This document shows positions 46,844-56,391 of a DNA stretch of 64,000 nt, in pieces. Source of the stretch: Pseudomonadota bacterium. Lineage in GTDB: Bacteria; Pseudomonadota; Gammaproteobacteria; JAKAQQ01. How positions within the stretch are numbered: the first letter of the stretch is position 1; every line of letters starts with the position of its first letter. The notes under the pieces were generated by a model, which saw only the letters and a program-made list of their open reading frames with translations, did not search any database and was not told where the DNA came from. Where the stretch lies: assembly GCA_021798115.1 (NCBI GenBank), contig JAJZYM010000004.1:1-64000 (forward strand), read 5' to 3'. The translations under genes and the position numbers were made by a program.

Positions 46844-46954
46844 CGTGGCGTGTGCGTGCGAGGCATACGGGACAGGATAGCGGATCGGGTCCGCCGGCCG
46901 GGCGTGCGGCGAGAGCGCCGGGTGGGGCCGTCGCGGTCCGGGACGGGTCCCGGA

Positions 46955-48550
46955 CTAGGTGTCCGACCTCTTCGCACCGAGAGCGCGCAGGATCGGACGC
47001 TTCTCCGAGGGGGACTCGGAATGGGATTTGGCCTCGTACATGCAACGGTCCGCTTCCGCCATGGCGGTCGCGAACGTGACCGAGTGGGAGAGAAAACTCA
47101 CCCCTCCGATGCTCACGCTGAGCGGCAGGATCGCTCCGCGGTAGGCGAGGGGTTGGTCCAGACTGTCCCGGATGGAGCGGGCGACGCGCTCGACACAGTC
47201 GAGCGGACAGCGGCGGAGAAAGACGGCAAACTCGTCGCCGCCGAGCCGCGCGCAGAAATCCTCACGGCGCACGGCGCGCGTGAGGCGATCGGCGAACGTC
47301 CGAAGCACAAGATCCCCCGCCTCGTGGCCGAAGCGGTCGTTGATGTCCTTGAGCCGGTCGAGATCGAGATAGATGATGCTGTGAACCGCGCTCGGGTCGT
47401 GGCCCAGCATATGGGTCACGTAGCGTTCGAAGCCCCGGCGGTTGTTGATCCCGGTGAGATCGTCATGGAGGGCCTGGACGCTCAGGCGGGCTTCGGCCTC
47501 CTTGTAGGCCGTGATATCGAAGAGGTGGATGTAGAGGCCGATGACGTCCTCGCCCTCCCGCCGACGATCCGGGACGAGGGTCACGCGAAACGTTCGTGGC
47601 CGTCTCCCCCGTGGGGTCCGGCAGGGCAGGCGCGCCTCGAACGTCCGGTCCTCTCCGGCGAGCGCGCGTCGACCGTGGTCCACGAGGGTGTCGCTCAGCC
47701 GCCGTCCGAGAAGCTCGGCGAGCGGTCGACCCCGGGGATCCAAACCCCGGGGAAGAAACGTCTGCTCAAAACCCGGGTTGCAGTCACGGAGGACGAACAT
47801 CATGTCACAGTAGGCCACGGGTACCGGAAGCGATTCGACGAGACGGCGAAGACGTGCATGTTCCCCGGCCAGAAGACGTTCCTGGCGGCGCAGGGCCTCG
47901 ATCAACTCCGCGTTGTGTTCGCTTTCTGAGACGAGAGTCGAGAGGAGTCTTCGCGCACGGTTGGCGGCCCGCTCGAGGAGTGTGAAGACCAGGAAGACCG
48001 AGACGGCGAGGAGGAGGTCGTGCGGGCGGACGAAAAGGAGATGGGCCAGCAAGAGGATCAGCAGAGGCAGTCCGAAACTCAGGTAATAGCGGCGCTGTGC
48101 GGTGATGAGCACGAGAGCGGCGCCGCAGACCGTGATGTCGAGCATGGCCGAGACGGCCGAGAACATGCGGGCGGTGAGCGGGGGGGCCAGCCAGGGGTAG
48201 AGTCCCCAGACCGTCCCGGAATAGGCGAGGACGAGCATCGTTCGTCGTTGCCAGACGCGAAGAGCGCGGGGCCCGACGGGCGGCGCCTGACGGTGCCGCC
48301 GCGCCAAGGCCAGACGAAGAAAAACCCCGACGATGAGAGCGAGAGCCCAGGCGGCGAGGAGAGGGATGTGCGGCCGCGTGTAGGCCTCGACGAGAACGAG
48401 TCCCCAGGCCCCGAGGATGAGGACCCCGACCTGACTCAGTCGGGAACTGTCGTAGAGTTGCTTGAGGTGCTGAAGAGCCAGGCGGTCTTCGAGGTCGGGC
48501 TCCGCCGAGAGGGACGCGGGCTGCGGAGGCGGGGTCGGAGGGTCCATCAT
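46955..48550 (-). CDS. Membrane diguanylate cyclase with PAS domain
   Basis: 531 residues: N-terminal membrane part with about five or six helices (~38-200), a short coiled segment, a PAS domain (~235-355) and a C-terminal GGDEF domain. The GGDEF signature is intact (ARLGGDEFAVFL) and the inhibitory I-site RRED lies five residues before it, so c-di-GMP synthesis with product inhibition is expected. The segment HDDLTGINNRRGFERY marks the domain start. No EAL domain. The sensed signal is unknown. Confidence 0.92.
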   Translation of the reverse strand: MMDPPTPPPQPASLSAEPDLEDRLALQHLKQLYDSSRLSQVGVLILGAWGLVLVEAYTRPHIPLLAAWALALIVGVFLRLALARRHRQAPPVGPRALRVWQRRTMLVLAYSGTVWGLYPWLAPPLTARMFSAVSAMLDITVCGAALVLITAQRRYYLSFGLPLLILLLAHLLFVRPHDLLLAVSVFLVFTLLERAANRARRLLSTLVSESEHNAELIEALRRQERLLAGEHARLRRLVESLPVPVAYCDMMFVLRDCNPGFEQTFLPRGLDPRGRPLAELLGRRLSDTLVDHGRRALAGEDRTFEARLPCRTPRGRRPRTFRVTLVPDRRREGEDVIGLYIHLFDITAYKEAEARLSVQALHDDLTGINNRRGFERYVTHMLGHDPSAVHSIIYLDLDRLKDINDRFGHEAGDLVLRTFADRLTRAVRREDFCARLGGDEFAVFLRRCPLDCVERVARSIRDSLDQPLAYRGAILPLSVSIGGVSFLSHSVTFATAMAEADRCMYEAKSHSESPSEKRPILRALGAKRSDT

Positions 48551-48636
48551 AGTCCTTGTTCCTCGGGGTTCTCCCGTGACGATCCGTCACTTTACGCCGG
48601 TGACCCGGGACGCGGATGCATCTCCGGCAACACGGC

Positions 48637-49818
48637 CTAGAGGGCCCGGATGCCCGCAGCGATCGGACGGCGGGCGGCGGCCACGGCGGGGGCCAGTCCG
48701 GCCAGGAGACCGAGCGCTCCGGCAAAGAGGATCCCGGCCGCAGCCAGAGACGGGGTGACGGCGAAGCGAAAGACCACGACACTGAAGTTGTTGAGTGTGC
48801 TGGCCTCGAAGCCGTTGAAGAAGAGAAAGGCCGCCAAAGCGCCGAGGACCCCGCCGCTCAGGGCGTAGAGGACGCTCTCGGCGACGACGCTCAGAACGAC
48901 CGCGGCGGCGTGGTAGCCGAGCGTGCGCAGGATCGCCACTTCACGCGCGCGTTCGCTCACCGTCGCGTACATGGTGTTGGCGGCGGCGAAGAGGGCGCCG
49001 AGCCCCATCATGAGCGCGATGATGGTTCCGGCGATCGTGATGAAACGGTCGAGTCCGCGGGACTGGTGGGCGTAGTAGCGTTCCTCGCGGTGGACCGAGA
49101 CGCTGAGTTCGGGGTTGTGGAGGAGGTTCGCGCGGAAGCGCGGGTAGGCGGCGGGGCTGACGAGCCGTGCGTAGACCGCCGAGACGCTGTCTCCCCGCCG
49201 GTAAGCGCTCTCGAGGGTCGGAAGATCGGTCCAGATCTCCGAGGCGTGGACCCCTCCGTGATCGCCGAAGACGCCGACCACCCTCCAACGGACGCCCCCG
49301 CTCGTGAAGTGGTCCCCGAGCCGGAGTCCACGGAAGCTCTCCTCGGCCGCCCGTCCCACGATCACTTGATCGAGACCCGCCTTGAACAGGTGCCCGGCGA
49401 CGAGGTGGATGTGGGGGTGGACGCGAAAGGCCGAGGCGGAGACCCCGCGGAAGGGGACGTTGGCCAGGATGCGGCTACGCCGTTCGCGGCGGTTGATGAG
49501 GACGAGGAGTTCGGGCGAGATCTCGGGGCCGTGGGCACCCACGGCGACACCCGGGGCATCGCCCACACGACGCGCCTGATCGAGGCTGAGCGTGCTCGAG
49601 AGCTCGGCTCCCGAGCCCTTGCGGAGCACGAGGGCCACATCGTTGCTGCCCGTCGCGTGCAACGTGTGCCGGAACCCCGCGGCCATGGAGAGCACGGCGA
49701 CCAGGACGAGGACCACTCCGGCAAAGCCCACCGTCGCGACGAGAGCCACGTCAAACCTCTTGCGCAGGCTGCGCAGGGAGACGATGAGGAGAAGCCAGGT
49801 TTCGCGGAGGACGTGCAC
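48637..49818 (-). CDS. MacB-like ABC permease (FtsX family), second permease
   Basis: 393 residues: one N-terminal helix (~25-48), a large periplasmic domain and three C-terminal helices, the MacB/FtsX layout. The motifs ANTMYATVSERAREVAILRTLGY and PAVAAARRPIAAGIRAL are typical. It ends the operon adaptor-ATPase-permease-permease, 5 bp after the other permease. Confidence 0.88.
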   Translation of the reverse strand: MHVLRETWLLLIVSLRSLRKRFDVALVATVGFAGVVLVLVAVLSMAAGFRHTLHATGSNDVALVLRKGSGAELSSTLSLDQARRVGDAPGVAVGAHGPEISPELLVLINRRERRSRILANVPFRGVSASAFRVHPHIHLVAGHLFKAGLDQVIVGRAAEESFRGLRLGDHFTSGGVRWRVVGVFGDHGGVHASEIWTDLPTLESAYRRGDSVSAVYARLVSPAAYPRFRANLLHNPELSVSVHREERYYAHQSRGLDRFITIAGTIIALMMGLGALFAAANTMYATVSERAREVAILRTLGYHAAAVVLSVVAESVLYALSGGVLGALAAFLFFNGFEASTLNNFSVVVFRFAVTPSLAAAGILFAGALGLLAGLAPAVAAARRPIAAGIRAL

Positions 49819-49823
49819 GCCCG

Positions 49824-50993
49824 TTACTCCCGGCGCAGGGCGTCGGCCACGGCGAGCCGCGTGATCTGGAGATAGGGGACGAGGCTCGAGGCGAGCACGA
49901 AGAGCACGACGAGGGCGAGCCCGAGGGCGAACGACGAGGGAGGAAGCGCGAGGCCGGGAAGGATCGCGGCAAGCAGTCCGTGCAGCACGGCGACGAGCCC
50001 AAGACCGAGGAGCAGTCCGAGGACCGCTCCCGCCCCCACCAGGAGGGCGGCCTCGGCCACGACGAGTCCGAAGAGACGTCCCGGGCCGTAACCGAGCGTC
50101 CGCAGGACCGCGAACTCCGCGGTCCGTTCGCGCACCGAGCGGGCCATGGTGTTGGCGGTCACGAGGAGCATGGTGAAGAACACGGCGGCCAGGATGGCCG
50201 TCACGATGGTGCCGATGTCGGCGATCTGGTCGAGGAAGTTGAGAAGGAACGTCCGCGCCGTCGACGTTCGTGTGGGGTCGGGGGAATTGGCGAAGCGGGC
50301 GTCGATGGCACGCGAAACGGCCGCCGCGTCACGGGCGTGTGCAATTTCGACCCGGTAGAGCGAAACCTTGCCGCTCAAGCCGGTGTTCTTGGCGAGGGTT
50401 TCGCTCAGGTAGTGGTAGTGGAGGAGCGCAAGTTGGGCGTAGCGTTTCTCGCTCGGACGCAGGATGCCGTCGACACGCACGGGCCAGGTGTTGGTGCCGT
50501 TCGTCCGCCGCCAGACGTTCGAACGGAGCGGGATCACCTCGCCCACGCGCCAGCCGAAGCGCTGGGCGATGGCGTTGCCGACGAGAACCCCGCGCCGATC
50601 CGCGATCCAGCGCGCCCGCGCGCGCGGCGAGAGGCCGAGCTCGCCGCGGAGTTCGGCGAGGAACGTCGGCGGGTCGACGGCGAGGGCAAAAATGAAATTG
50701 CCCGTCCGCCGGTAGTAGCCGCCGAACCAGACTTCGTAGGCGACGCGCCGGACTCCGGGGACCGAGGCAATGATCGTGCGATCCGCAAGCGGGAGCGGCG
50801 AGACGAGGGAGACGACGTTGGCGGTGATGAGAATGCGTTTGCCCACGGCGCGAATGCCGCCGAGGAACGCCTGGCGCACGCTCATGAGAAGGGCAAAGAG
50901 GAGAAAGGCGATGAGCACACTGCCGATCGTGAGGACCGTCCGGGCCCGGCGGCGCGCGAGGGCGGCACGGACGAGGGGAAGATAGCGCGTCAT
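49824..50993 (-). CDS. MacB-like ABC permease (FtsX family), first permease
   Basis: 389 residues, same architecture as the following gene: helix ~18-38, periplasmic domain, three C-terminal helices with ANTMARSVRERTAEFAVLRTLGY. The two permeases are probably a heterodimeric pair. The ATG overlaps the ATPase stop as ATGA. Confidence 0.88.
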   Translation of the reverse strand: MTRYLPLVRAALARRRARTVLTIGSVLIAFLLFALLMSVRQAFLGGIRAVGKRILITANVVSLVSPLPLADRTIIASVPGVRRVAYEVWFGGYYRRTGNFIFALAVDPPTFLAELRGELGLSPRARARWIADRRGVLVGNAIAQRFGWRVGEVIPLRSNVWRRTNGTNTWPVRVDGILRPSEKRYAQLALLHYHYLSETLAKNTGLSGKVSLYRVEIAHARDAAAVSRAIDARFANSPDPTRTSTARTFLLNFLDQIADIGTIVTAILAAVFFTMLLVTANTMARSVRERTAEFAVLRTLGYGPGRLFGLVVAEAALLVGAGAVLGLLLGLGLVAVLHGLLAAILPGLALPPSSFALGLALVVLFVLASSLVPYLQITRLAVADALRRE

Positions 50994-51712
50994 GACGACG
51001 TCGCCCGGATCTCGCCGACGAGGCCTTTCTCGAGGCGCACGAGGGTGTGCGCCCGTTCCGCCGCGTGTGGATCGTGGGTCACCATGACGATGGTCTTGTC
51101 GAGACGGCGGTTGAGTTCGACCAGAAGATCGAGGATCTCGTCGCCCGCGCGCCGGTCGAGATCGCCCGTGGGCTCATCACAGAGAAGCACCGTCGGGTTG
51201 GTGACGATCGCCCGGGCGATCGCAACCCGCTGCTGCTGCCCTCCGGAGAGTTCCGTGGGCCGGAACGTGTGGCGGTCGTCGGGGAATCCGACCAGGCTCA
51301 GAGCGGCGGCCACGCGCCTCGAGCGCTCGGCGCGCCCGAGGCGCTGAAGGAGGAGCGGAAGCTCGACGTTGCGTGCGGCGCTCAGAACCGGCAGGAGGTG
51401 GTAGAGCTGGAAGACGAACCCCACGTGGGTGGCCCGCCAGCGGGTGAGTGCCCGTGGCCCGAGGGATTCGAGGGCGACGCCGTCAAAGAGGATCGATCCC
51501 TCGTCCGGCCGGTCGAGCCCCCCGAGGAGATTGAGAAGGGTGCTCTTCCCCGAGCCCGAGGGGGCCATGAGCGCGAGGAAATCTCCGCGGGGGATGGCGA
51601 GATCCACCCGGTCGAGGACCTGAATCGTCTCCCCCCCGCGGCGGTAGCTCTTCGAGACCCGCTCGAGGCGGATGAGCGGCTCGGACGACGGTTGAGCGGC
51701 GGTCTCGGTCAC
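50990..51712 (-). CDS. MacB/LolD-like ABC ATPase
   Basis: 240 residues: Walker A APSGSGKSTLLNLLGGLDRP, signature LSGGQQQRVAIARA, Walker B VLLCDEPTGDLD and H-loop VTHDPHAAERA. The GTG start at 51712 has GAGGAT upstream and follows the adaptor gene by 10 bp. A longer in-frame version would run into the adaptor gene and is rejected. Confidence 0.92.
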   Translation of the reverse strand: MTETAAQPSSEPLIRLERVSKSYRRGGETIQVLDRVDLAIPRGDFLALMAPSGSGKSTLLNLLGGLDRPDEGSILFDGVALESLGPRALTRWRATHVGFVFQLYHLLPVLSAARNVELPLLLQRLGRAERSRRVAAALSLVGFPDDRHTFRPTELSGGQQQRVAIARAIVTNPTVLLCDEPTGDLDRRAGDEILDLLVELNRRLDKTIVMVTHDPHAAERAHTLVRLEKGLVGEIRATSS

Positions 51713-51722
51713 GGGTTGATCC

Positions 51723-52973
51723 TCAGGAAGCGGAGGCGTGGGGGAGTGCACGGACGACGCGCACCCGCAAACCGGCGTGCAGCGGAGCGGAAGCGTGGAC
51801 GACGACAAGATCACCCGGGCGGAGTCCCGCGAGGACGAGTCTCTCGTGGCCGCTTCGGGCGCCGAGACGGATGCGTTGCCGTACGAGCCGGTGGTGCACG
51901 ATCCGGTAAACGTAGTTTGCGTGGGCGGCGCCGCGGACGGCGGCCTGGGGGATGAGGACCCCCGCCCCGGCGGTCGGGCCAGACGGGGGCGACGCCGCGA
52001 GGAAAAACACGTTGGCCGACATCTCCGGAAGCAGGAGAGGACTCAGACGCCGGAAGGCGACGCGGACCTTGACGGTCCCCTTGGCCCGGTTGGCGGTGGG
52101 GACGATGCTGATGACGTGCCCCGCAAAGCGGTGGTTCGGGTAGGCATCGAGCGCGATCTCGGCGGGTTGCCCGGCGTGCACGCGGTGGATGTAGGCCTCG
52201 TTGACGTCGACGTCGACCTCGAGCGAGCGCATGTCGACGATCTTGCAGATGCCGGTCTGGGTGAATCCGCCCACAGCCTCGGGCGAGATCATCTCGCCCC
52301 GGTGGGCGTACTTGGCCGTGACCACGCCGCTGAACGGAGCGTGGATGCGGGTGTGGGCCAAGGTGAGCGCGGCCAGACGGAGTTGCGCCCGAGCGGCCCG
52401 CATGGTGGCTTCGGCCTGCAGGAGAAGGGCCCGTTCGCTTCGCGCCTGGGCACGGGTCTGATCGTAGGCGGCGCGCGAGGTGAGCCCGCGACGGAAAATT
52501 GTGCGCGTCCGTTCGTAGGTGAGGCGGTCGTATTTGAAGCTCGCTCTCAGGGCCGCGACCGCCGCGCGGTCCGCGGCGTACTGCTGGCGTGCGGCGCGGT
52601 ATTCGTTGCGCGTGGTATGGGCATAGAGGAGCGCGAGGAGTTGCCCGCGGCGAACGTGCATGCCTTCCTGGACGTAGACCTTGCGGATCATGCCCGTGAT
52701 GCGTGACGAGACGGTGGTCTCGCGCCGGGCGATCACGTAGCCCGAGGCGCTCAGCACTCGGCGGACAGCACTCCCCGTGGCTGGGGGGCTGTCGGCCACG
52801 GCCGCCGTGACGGCCAGGCTCGGGGCGGAGGAGAGGACGACGATCGCGAGAACGGCGGCGGTCGAGACGACGAGCAGCACGGCTGCAAGAAGCCGCCGCC
52901 CGCGGTGACGGGGTGGGGGGCGCGGTGCGGCCGGCCCTTGACTGAGGGCGGCGAGGGCGTCGTCACGATTCAC
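51723..52973 (-). CDS. Periplasmic adaptor (membrane fusion) protein of the exporter
   Basis: 416 residues with an N-terminal helix (~28-49), a barrel-sandwich/lipoyl part (SGYVIARRETTVSSRITGMI, HAPFSGVVTAKYAHRGEMI), a coiled-coil hairpin (~115-200) and beta-barrel and proximal domains to the end. It is MacA-like and should link the ABC pump to a TolC-type channel, which is not encoded here. Substrate unknown: peptides, lipids or toxic molecules. Confidence 0.88.
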   Translation of the reverse strand: MNRDDALAALSQGPAAPRPPPRHRGRRLLAAVLLVVSTAAVLAIVVLSSAPSLAVTAAVADSPPATGSAVRRVLSASGYVIARRETTVSSRITGMIRKVYVQEGMHVRRGQLLALLYAHTTRNEYRAARQQYAADRAAVAALRASFKYDRLTYERTRTIFRRGLTSRAAYDQTRAQARSERALLLQAEATMRAARAQLRLAALTLAHTRIHAPFSGVVTAKYAHRGEMISPEAVGGFTQTGICKIVDMRSLEVDVDVNEAYIHRVHAGQPAEIALDAYPNHRFAGHVISIVPTANRAKGTVKVRVAFRRLSPLLLPEMSANVFFLAASPPSGPTAGAGVLIPQAAVRGAAHANYVYRIVHHRLVRQRIRLGARSGHERLVLAGLRPGDLVVVHASAPLHAGLRVRVVRALPHASAS

Positions 52974-53057
52974 GGGATGTCCCTTCGGACGGGGAAGGCC
53001 GGAGAGGCGGATACAGGTTCAAGTGTATACGGAGAGATCCGGGGGGGTGGCGGCTTT

Positions 53058-54287
53058 TCAGACGCCCCCTGCTCCGCATGCGCGGTGATGAACGGTGGTC
53101 TGGATCACATCGACGCGACCCGTGCGGAATCCGGCGATGCAGTAGGCGAGGTAGTAGCGCCACAGGCGACGGAAAGAGTCGCTCCGTCCGTGGACGAGAG
53201 TGGGCCAGGCGGCGTCGAAACGCTCGAGCCAACGAGCGAGGGTGCGGGCGTAGTCGGCGCCGTGGTGAGTGGTGGCGACGAGTTCGAGGCCGTTCCCGCG
53301 GGCGAGTTCGTGGAGGACGGGCAACGTGGGAAGCATGCCGCCGGGGAAGACGTAGCGCTGAATAAAATCGGGGCGACGGCGGTAAGACGCAAAACGGGCG
53401 GGATCGATCACGATGATCTGAAGGGCGCCGCGACCGCCGCGCTTGAGGGCGTTGGCGACGAGACGGAAAAAACGTTTCCAGTAGGCTTCGCCCACGGCCT
53501 CGAACATTTCGATCGAGACGACGTGGTCGTAACGCGGAGGCACGAGAACGTCGCGGTAGTCGCACAGACGGAAGCGGACACGATCTTCGCCGTAGCCCTC
53601 TTCCCGAGCTCTTCGACGGGCCCAGGCGAGCTGCGATGGGGAGAGCGTGAGGCCCTCGACGGCGAGTCCGCGCGCGGCCGCGCGGAGGGCAAAGCCGCCG
53701 AACCCCGAGCCGATCTCGAGGACGCGGGCCCCGGCGCACGCGTCGAGGCGCTCGAGAATGTGATCGTACTTGCGCGCCTGGGCCACGGCCAGCGGCTCGT
53801 CGGGGTCCGCGAAATGGGCGCACGAATAGGTCATCGTCTCATCGAGCCAGGCGGCGTAGAAGTCGTTGCCGAGATCGTAGTGGGCGACGATGTTGCGGCG
53901 GCTCCCGCGTCGGCTGTTTCGCCGCCGCGCGTGGTAGAGACGGCTTCCCAGACGGAAGGGGGCGGCCAGGGCGGCCGCCCAGTGCTCCGGCTCGCGAAGG
54001 CGGGCGAGGGTCGTGAGCAGAGCGACGAGATCCGGGCTATCCCAGTCGCCAGCCGTGTAGCCTTCGGCGAAACCGAGATCGCCCCGCACGAGACGGGTGA
54101 GCGTGCGGATCGGCCGCAGGAGTCGCCACTCGCCGCTCGGCGTGATCCCCCGCGGCCAACTCCAGGAGCGTCCGTCGGGGCCCGTCACACGGATCGCGCC
54201 TTCCTCGAGAAGAGCGAACCGGCGCGCGAGAGGGCGCATCCACAGCGGGACGGCGAAAGAAGCGGTCGTCTCATCAGGCGGGGTCAT
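53058..54287 (-). CDS. CFA-synthase-family SAM methyltransferase (atypical)
   Basis: 409 residues. SAM-binding motif VLEIGSGFGGFAL (~189-201), HYDLGNDFYAAWLD and TYSCAHF with Cys156, Glu260 in SIEMFEAVGEAYW and the end RYYLAYCIAGFRTG place it in the cyclopropane fatty acid synthase superfamily. The segment before FIQRYVFPGG (about 288-308) has no His, although true CFA synthases place a bicarbonate-binding His there. It belongs to the subfamily linked to DUF1365 and FAD oxidoreductase genes, so it may methylate unsaturated acyl chains without forming a ring. ATG overlaps the DUF1365 stop by ATGA. It is the last gene of the phrB operon. Confidence 0.85.
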   Translation of the reverse strand: MTPPDETTASFAVPLWMRPLARRFALLEEGAIRVTGPDGRSWSWPRGITPSGEWRLLRPIRTLTRLVRGDLGFAEGYTAGDWDSPDLVALLTTLARLREPEHWAAALAAPFRLGSRLYHARRRNSRRGSRRNIVAHYDLGNDFYAAWLDETMTYSCAHFADPDEPLAVAQARKYDHILERLDACAGARVLEIGSGFGGFALRAAARGLAVEGLTLSPSQLAWARRRAREEGYGEDRVRFRLCDYRDVLVPPRYDHVVSIEMFEAVGEAYWKRFFRLVANALKRGGRGALQIIVIDPARFASYRRRPDFIQRYVFPGGMLPTLPVLHELARGNGLELVATTHHGADYARTLARWLERFDAAWPTLVHGRSDSFRRLWRYYLAYCIAGFRTGRVDVIQTTVHHRACGAGGV

Positions 54288-55060
54288 ACGGTCCAATCTC
54301 CGTCGGGCGGCGGGGGCTTGGGATAAAAGCGCGCCCCTCCGAGATAAAGGCGCAGAGCCCGCGCATGGATACGAAACATCATACGGTGCGCGAGGAAAGG
54401 AGGGGCGAGGGCCAGGCGGCGGAGACGGCGGGGTTCGAGCGCGAGACGCACGCCGCTCTCGGTGGCCACGAGACGCGTGCGGCCTTCGGGATCGAGATGG
54501 CGGATGCTCACAGCGAAGCGTTCCCTCGGCTCCGAGAGACGGAACACGTAGCTTCCGTCGAGAGGGAGGAAGGGGGAAACGTGAAATCGCTTGGGGCGTT
54601 GGGCCACGACCGGCCAGCCGAGCGGCGCTCCGTGCGCGTGGAGAAGATAGCTGTGGTGTTCCCCGAAGGTGTTGCGCACCTCGGCGAGAACGGCCCGGGC
54701 GCGCCCTTCCGTGTCGCGCACGTACCAGAGGGCCAGGGGATTGAACCCGTAGCCAAAAACGCGCGGGTAGGCCAGAAGATGCACACTCCAGTCCTGGGCA
54801 CAGGCAAGGCCGTCATGGGCGAGACGGTTGGTGAGCCACGCGCGAAGCCCGCTCCCGTCCCGCGGTCCGTGATCCCGGTCGTGGAAGCTGAGCCAACCCG
54901 CCCGGTTGTAGGCGACGCCGAACCTCGGGAGCTCGGCGAGATGGTCGAGATCGAGGAGCAAGCGGAAGCCCGAGAAACACAGACGATGGGCGTGTTTCCC
55001 GGTGCGCCAGTGCAGGGTCCTCGTCCGGTAGAGGACATGCGGGGTGGCGGCGTCGTTCAC
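54284..55060 (-). CDS. DUF1365 protein
   Basis: 258 residues of the DUF1365 family: HVLYRTRTLHWR at the N-terminus, LLAYPRVFGYGFNPLALWY in the centre, EVRNTFGEHHSYLL and HVSPFLPLDGSYVFRLSEP. Biochemical role unknown, but the gene nearly always sits between a flavin oxidoreductase and a CFA-like methyltransferase, as here. The GTG start overlaps the FAD gene as GTGA. Cytoplasmic, no membrane segment. Confidence 0.9.
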   Translation of the reverse strand: MNDAATPHVLYRTRTLHWRTGKHAHRLCFSGFRLLLDLDHLAELPRFGVAYNRAGWLSFHDRDHGPRDGSGLRAWLTNRLAHDGLACAQDWSVHLLAYPRVFGYGFNPLALWYVRDTEGRARAVLAEVRNTFGEHHSYLLHAHGAPLGWPVVAQRPKRFHVSPFLPLDGSYVFRLSEPRERFAVSIRHLDPEGRTRLVATESGVRLALEPRRLRRLALAPPFLAHRMMFRIHARALRLYLGGARFYPKPPPPDGDWTV

Positions 55061-56391
55061 GGAAGATCGTCCGCCCACCGGGGGCGCAGGCCGAAATGAG
55101 CCGCGACCTCGAGGGCGGAACGCACCCCGTCTTCGTGGAACCCGTATCCGAGCCACGCCCCGCAGTAGTAGAGACCCCGGTGGCCCTGGTGGTGGGGAAG
55201 CTCCCGGCGGGCGGCTTCGCTCGCACGGTCGTAGACGGGGTGCATGAAGAGGCGCTCCAAGAGCACCGTGCCGGCGGCCGGGTCTCGCGCCGGGTTGAGA
55301 CTGACCACGTAGGGCGTCGGCGTTGCGAAGCGTTGAAGACGGTTCATCCAGTAACTGACGAAGGCGGGACGTTCCTCCGCTGTGGTCACGAAATAGTTCC
55401 ACGACGACCACAAGCGGCGGGATCGGGGCAGGAGCTCGGGGTCGCGGTGAAACACGAGGCGGTTGGGCTGGAAACGGAAGCGGGCAAGCCACTCCCGGGC
55501 GGGGAGGACCGGATCGAGGAGCGCCGCGGCCTGGTCGGCGTGGCAGGCCAAGACGATGCGATCGTAGCACTCCACATGCCCTCGGGCGGTGGTGAGGCGC
55601 CAGCGTGGGCCCTCCTCGTGCAGCGAAACCACACCTTCACCGGTACGAAAGTGGGCGTGGGCCGACCTTTTGAGGGCCTCGACGTAGCGGCTTGCGCCGC
55701 CCTCGACCGTGCGCCACGCCGGCCGCTCCCCCAAACCCAGAAGTCCATGGTTGTGGAAGAAGCGCGCGAAGGAGAGGGTGGGAAAGTCGAAAACCTCGCT
55801 CATCGGCACCGACCAGATGGCCGAGGCCATCGGCAGAAGATAGCCGTAGCGGAGCTCGTGGGTGAAGCGGTGTTCTTCGAGGAACGTGCCTAGGGTGGCG
55901 GGCGGATCGCTCGTCGGACGGGGGGGATGGAGAAGCGCGCCCAAACGGCGGTTGAACCGCAGGATCTCGCCGAGGAGAGACCATTGGCCGGGGCTGGCGA
56001 GATGACGACCGTAATTAAAGAAGGAGAGAAACCCGTCCCCGGCCCACTCTCTGCGCCCTTCTTCACGCGAGACCGCAAACGACATGTCCGACGGTCGGCC
56101 GTCCACCCCGAGCCAGGAGAGAAGGCGGCAGAAGGCGGGGTAGTTCTGCTCGTTGTAGACGACGAAACCGAGATCGACCGGGTGGGGGCCGGTTTCGTCC
56201 TCGACGGTGAGGGTGTGGACGTGTCCTCCGAGTCGGTCTTCGGCCTCGTAGACGTCAACCTCGTGACGCGCCCCGAGCGCCGAGGCCGCAACGAGACCCG
56301 CCACGCCGGCGCCGACCACGGCGATGCGCAGGCGGTCGGTCGGGGGAAGTCCGTCCGGCGGTGGCGGCGCGGTCACCAGGGTGGGGCTCAT
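55057..56391 (-). CDS. FAD/NAD(P)-binding amine-oxidase-like oxidoreductase
   Basis: 444 residues. N-terminal dinucleotide fold IAVVGAGVAGLVAASAL with YEAEDRLGGHVHTLTV, then PHPVDLGFVVYNEQNYPAF and a C-terminal FAD contact LYYCGAWLGYGFHEDGVRSA. Related to flavin amine oxidases and phytoene desaturases. In linked clusters a similar enzyme acts on methylated acyl chains; substrate here is unproven. ATG overlaps phrB by ATGA. Confidence 0.88.
   Translation of the reverse strand: MSPTLVTAPPPPDGLPPTDRLRIAVVGAGVAGLVAASALGARHEVDVYEAEDRLGGHVHTLTVEDETGPHPVDLGFVVYNEQNYPAFCRLLSWLGVDGRPSDMSFAVSREEGRREWAGDGFLSFFNYGRHLASPGQWSLLGEILRFNRRLGALLHPPRPTSDPPATLGTFLEEHRFTHELRYGYLLPMASAIWSVPMSEVFDFPTLSFARFFHNHGLLGLGERPAWRTVEGGASRYVEALKRSAHAHFRTGEGVVSLHEEGPRWRLTTARGHVECYDRIVLACHADQAAALLDPVLPAREWLARFRFQPNRLVFHRDPELLPRSRRLWSSWNYFVTTAEERPAFVSYWMNRLQRFATPTPYVVSLNPARDPAAGTVLLERLFMHPVYDRASEAARRELPHHQGHRGLYYCGAWLGYGFHEDGVRSALEVAAHFGLRPRWADDLP

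Noticed and set aside
52974-53057. Possible MerR-type operator before the efflux operon
   Set aside because: The ACTTGAACCTGTAT-like stretch is only loosely symmetric and no MerR regulator is nearby.
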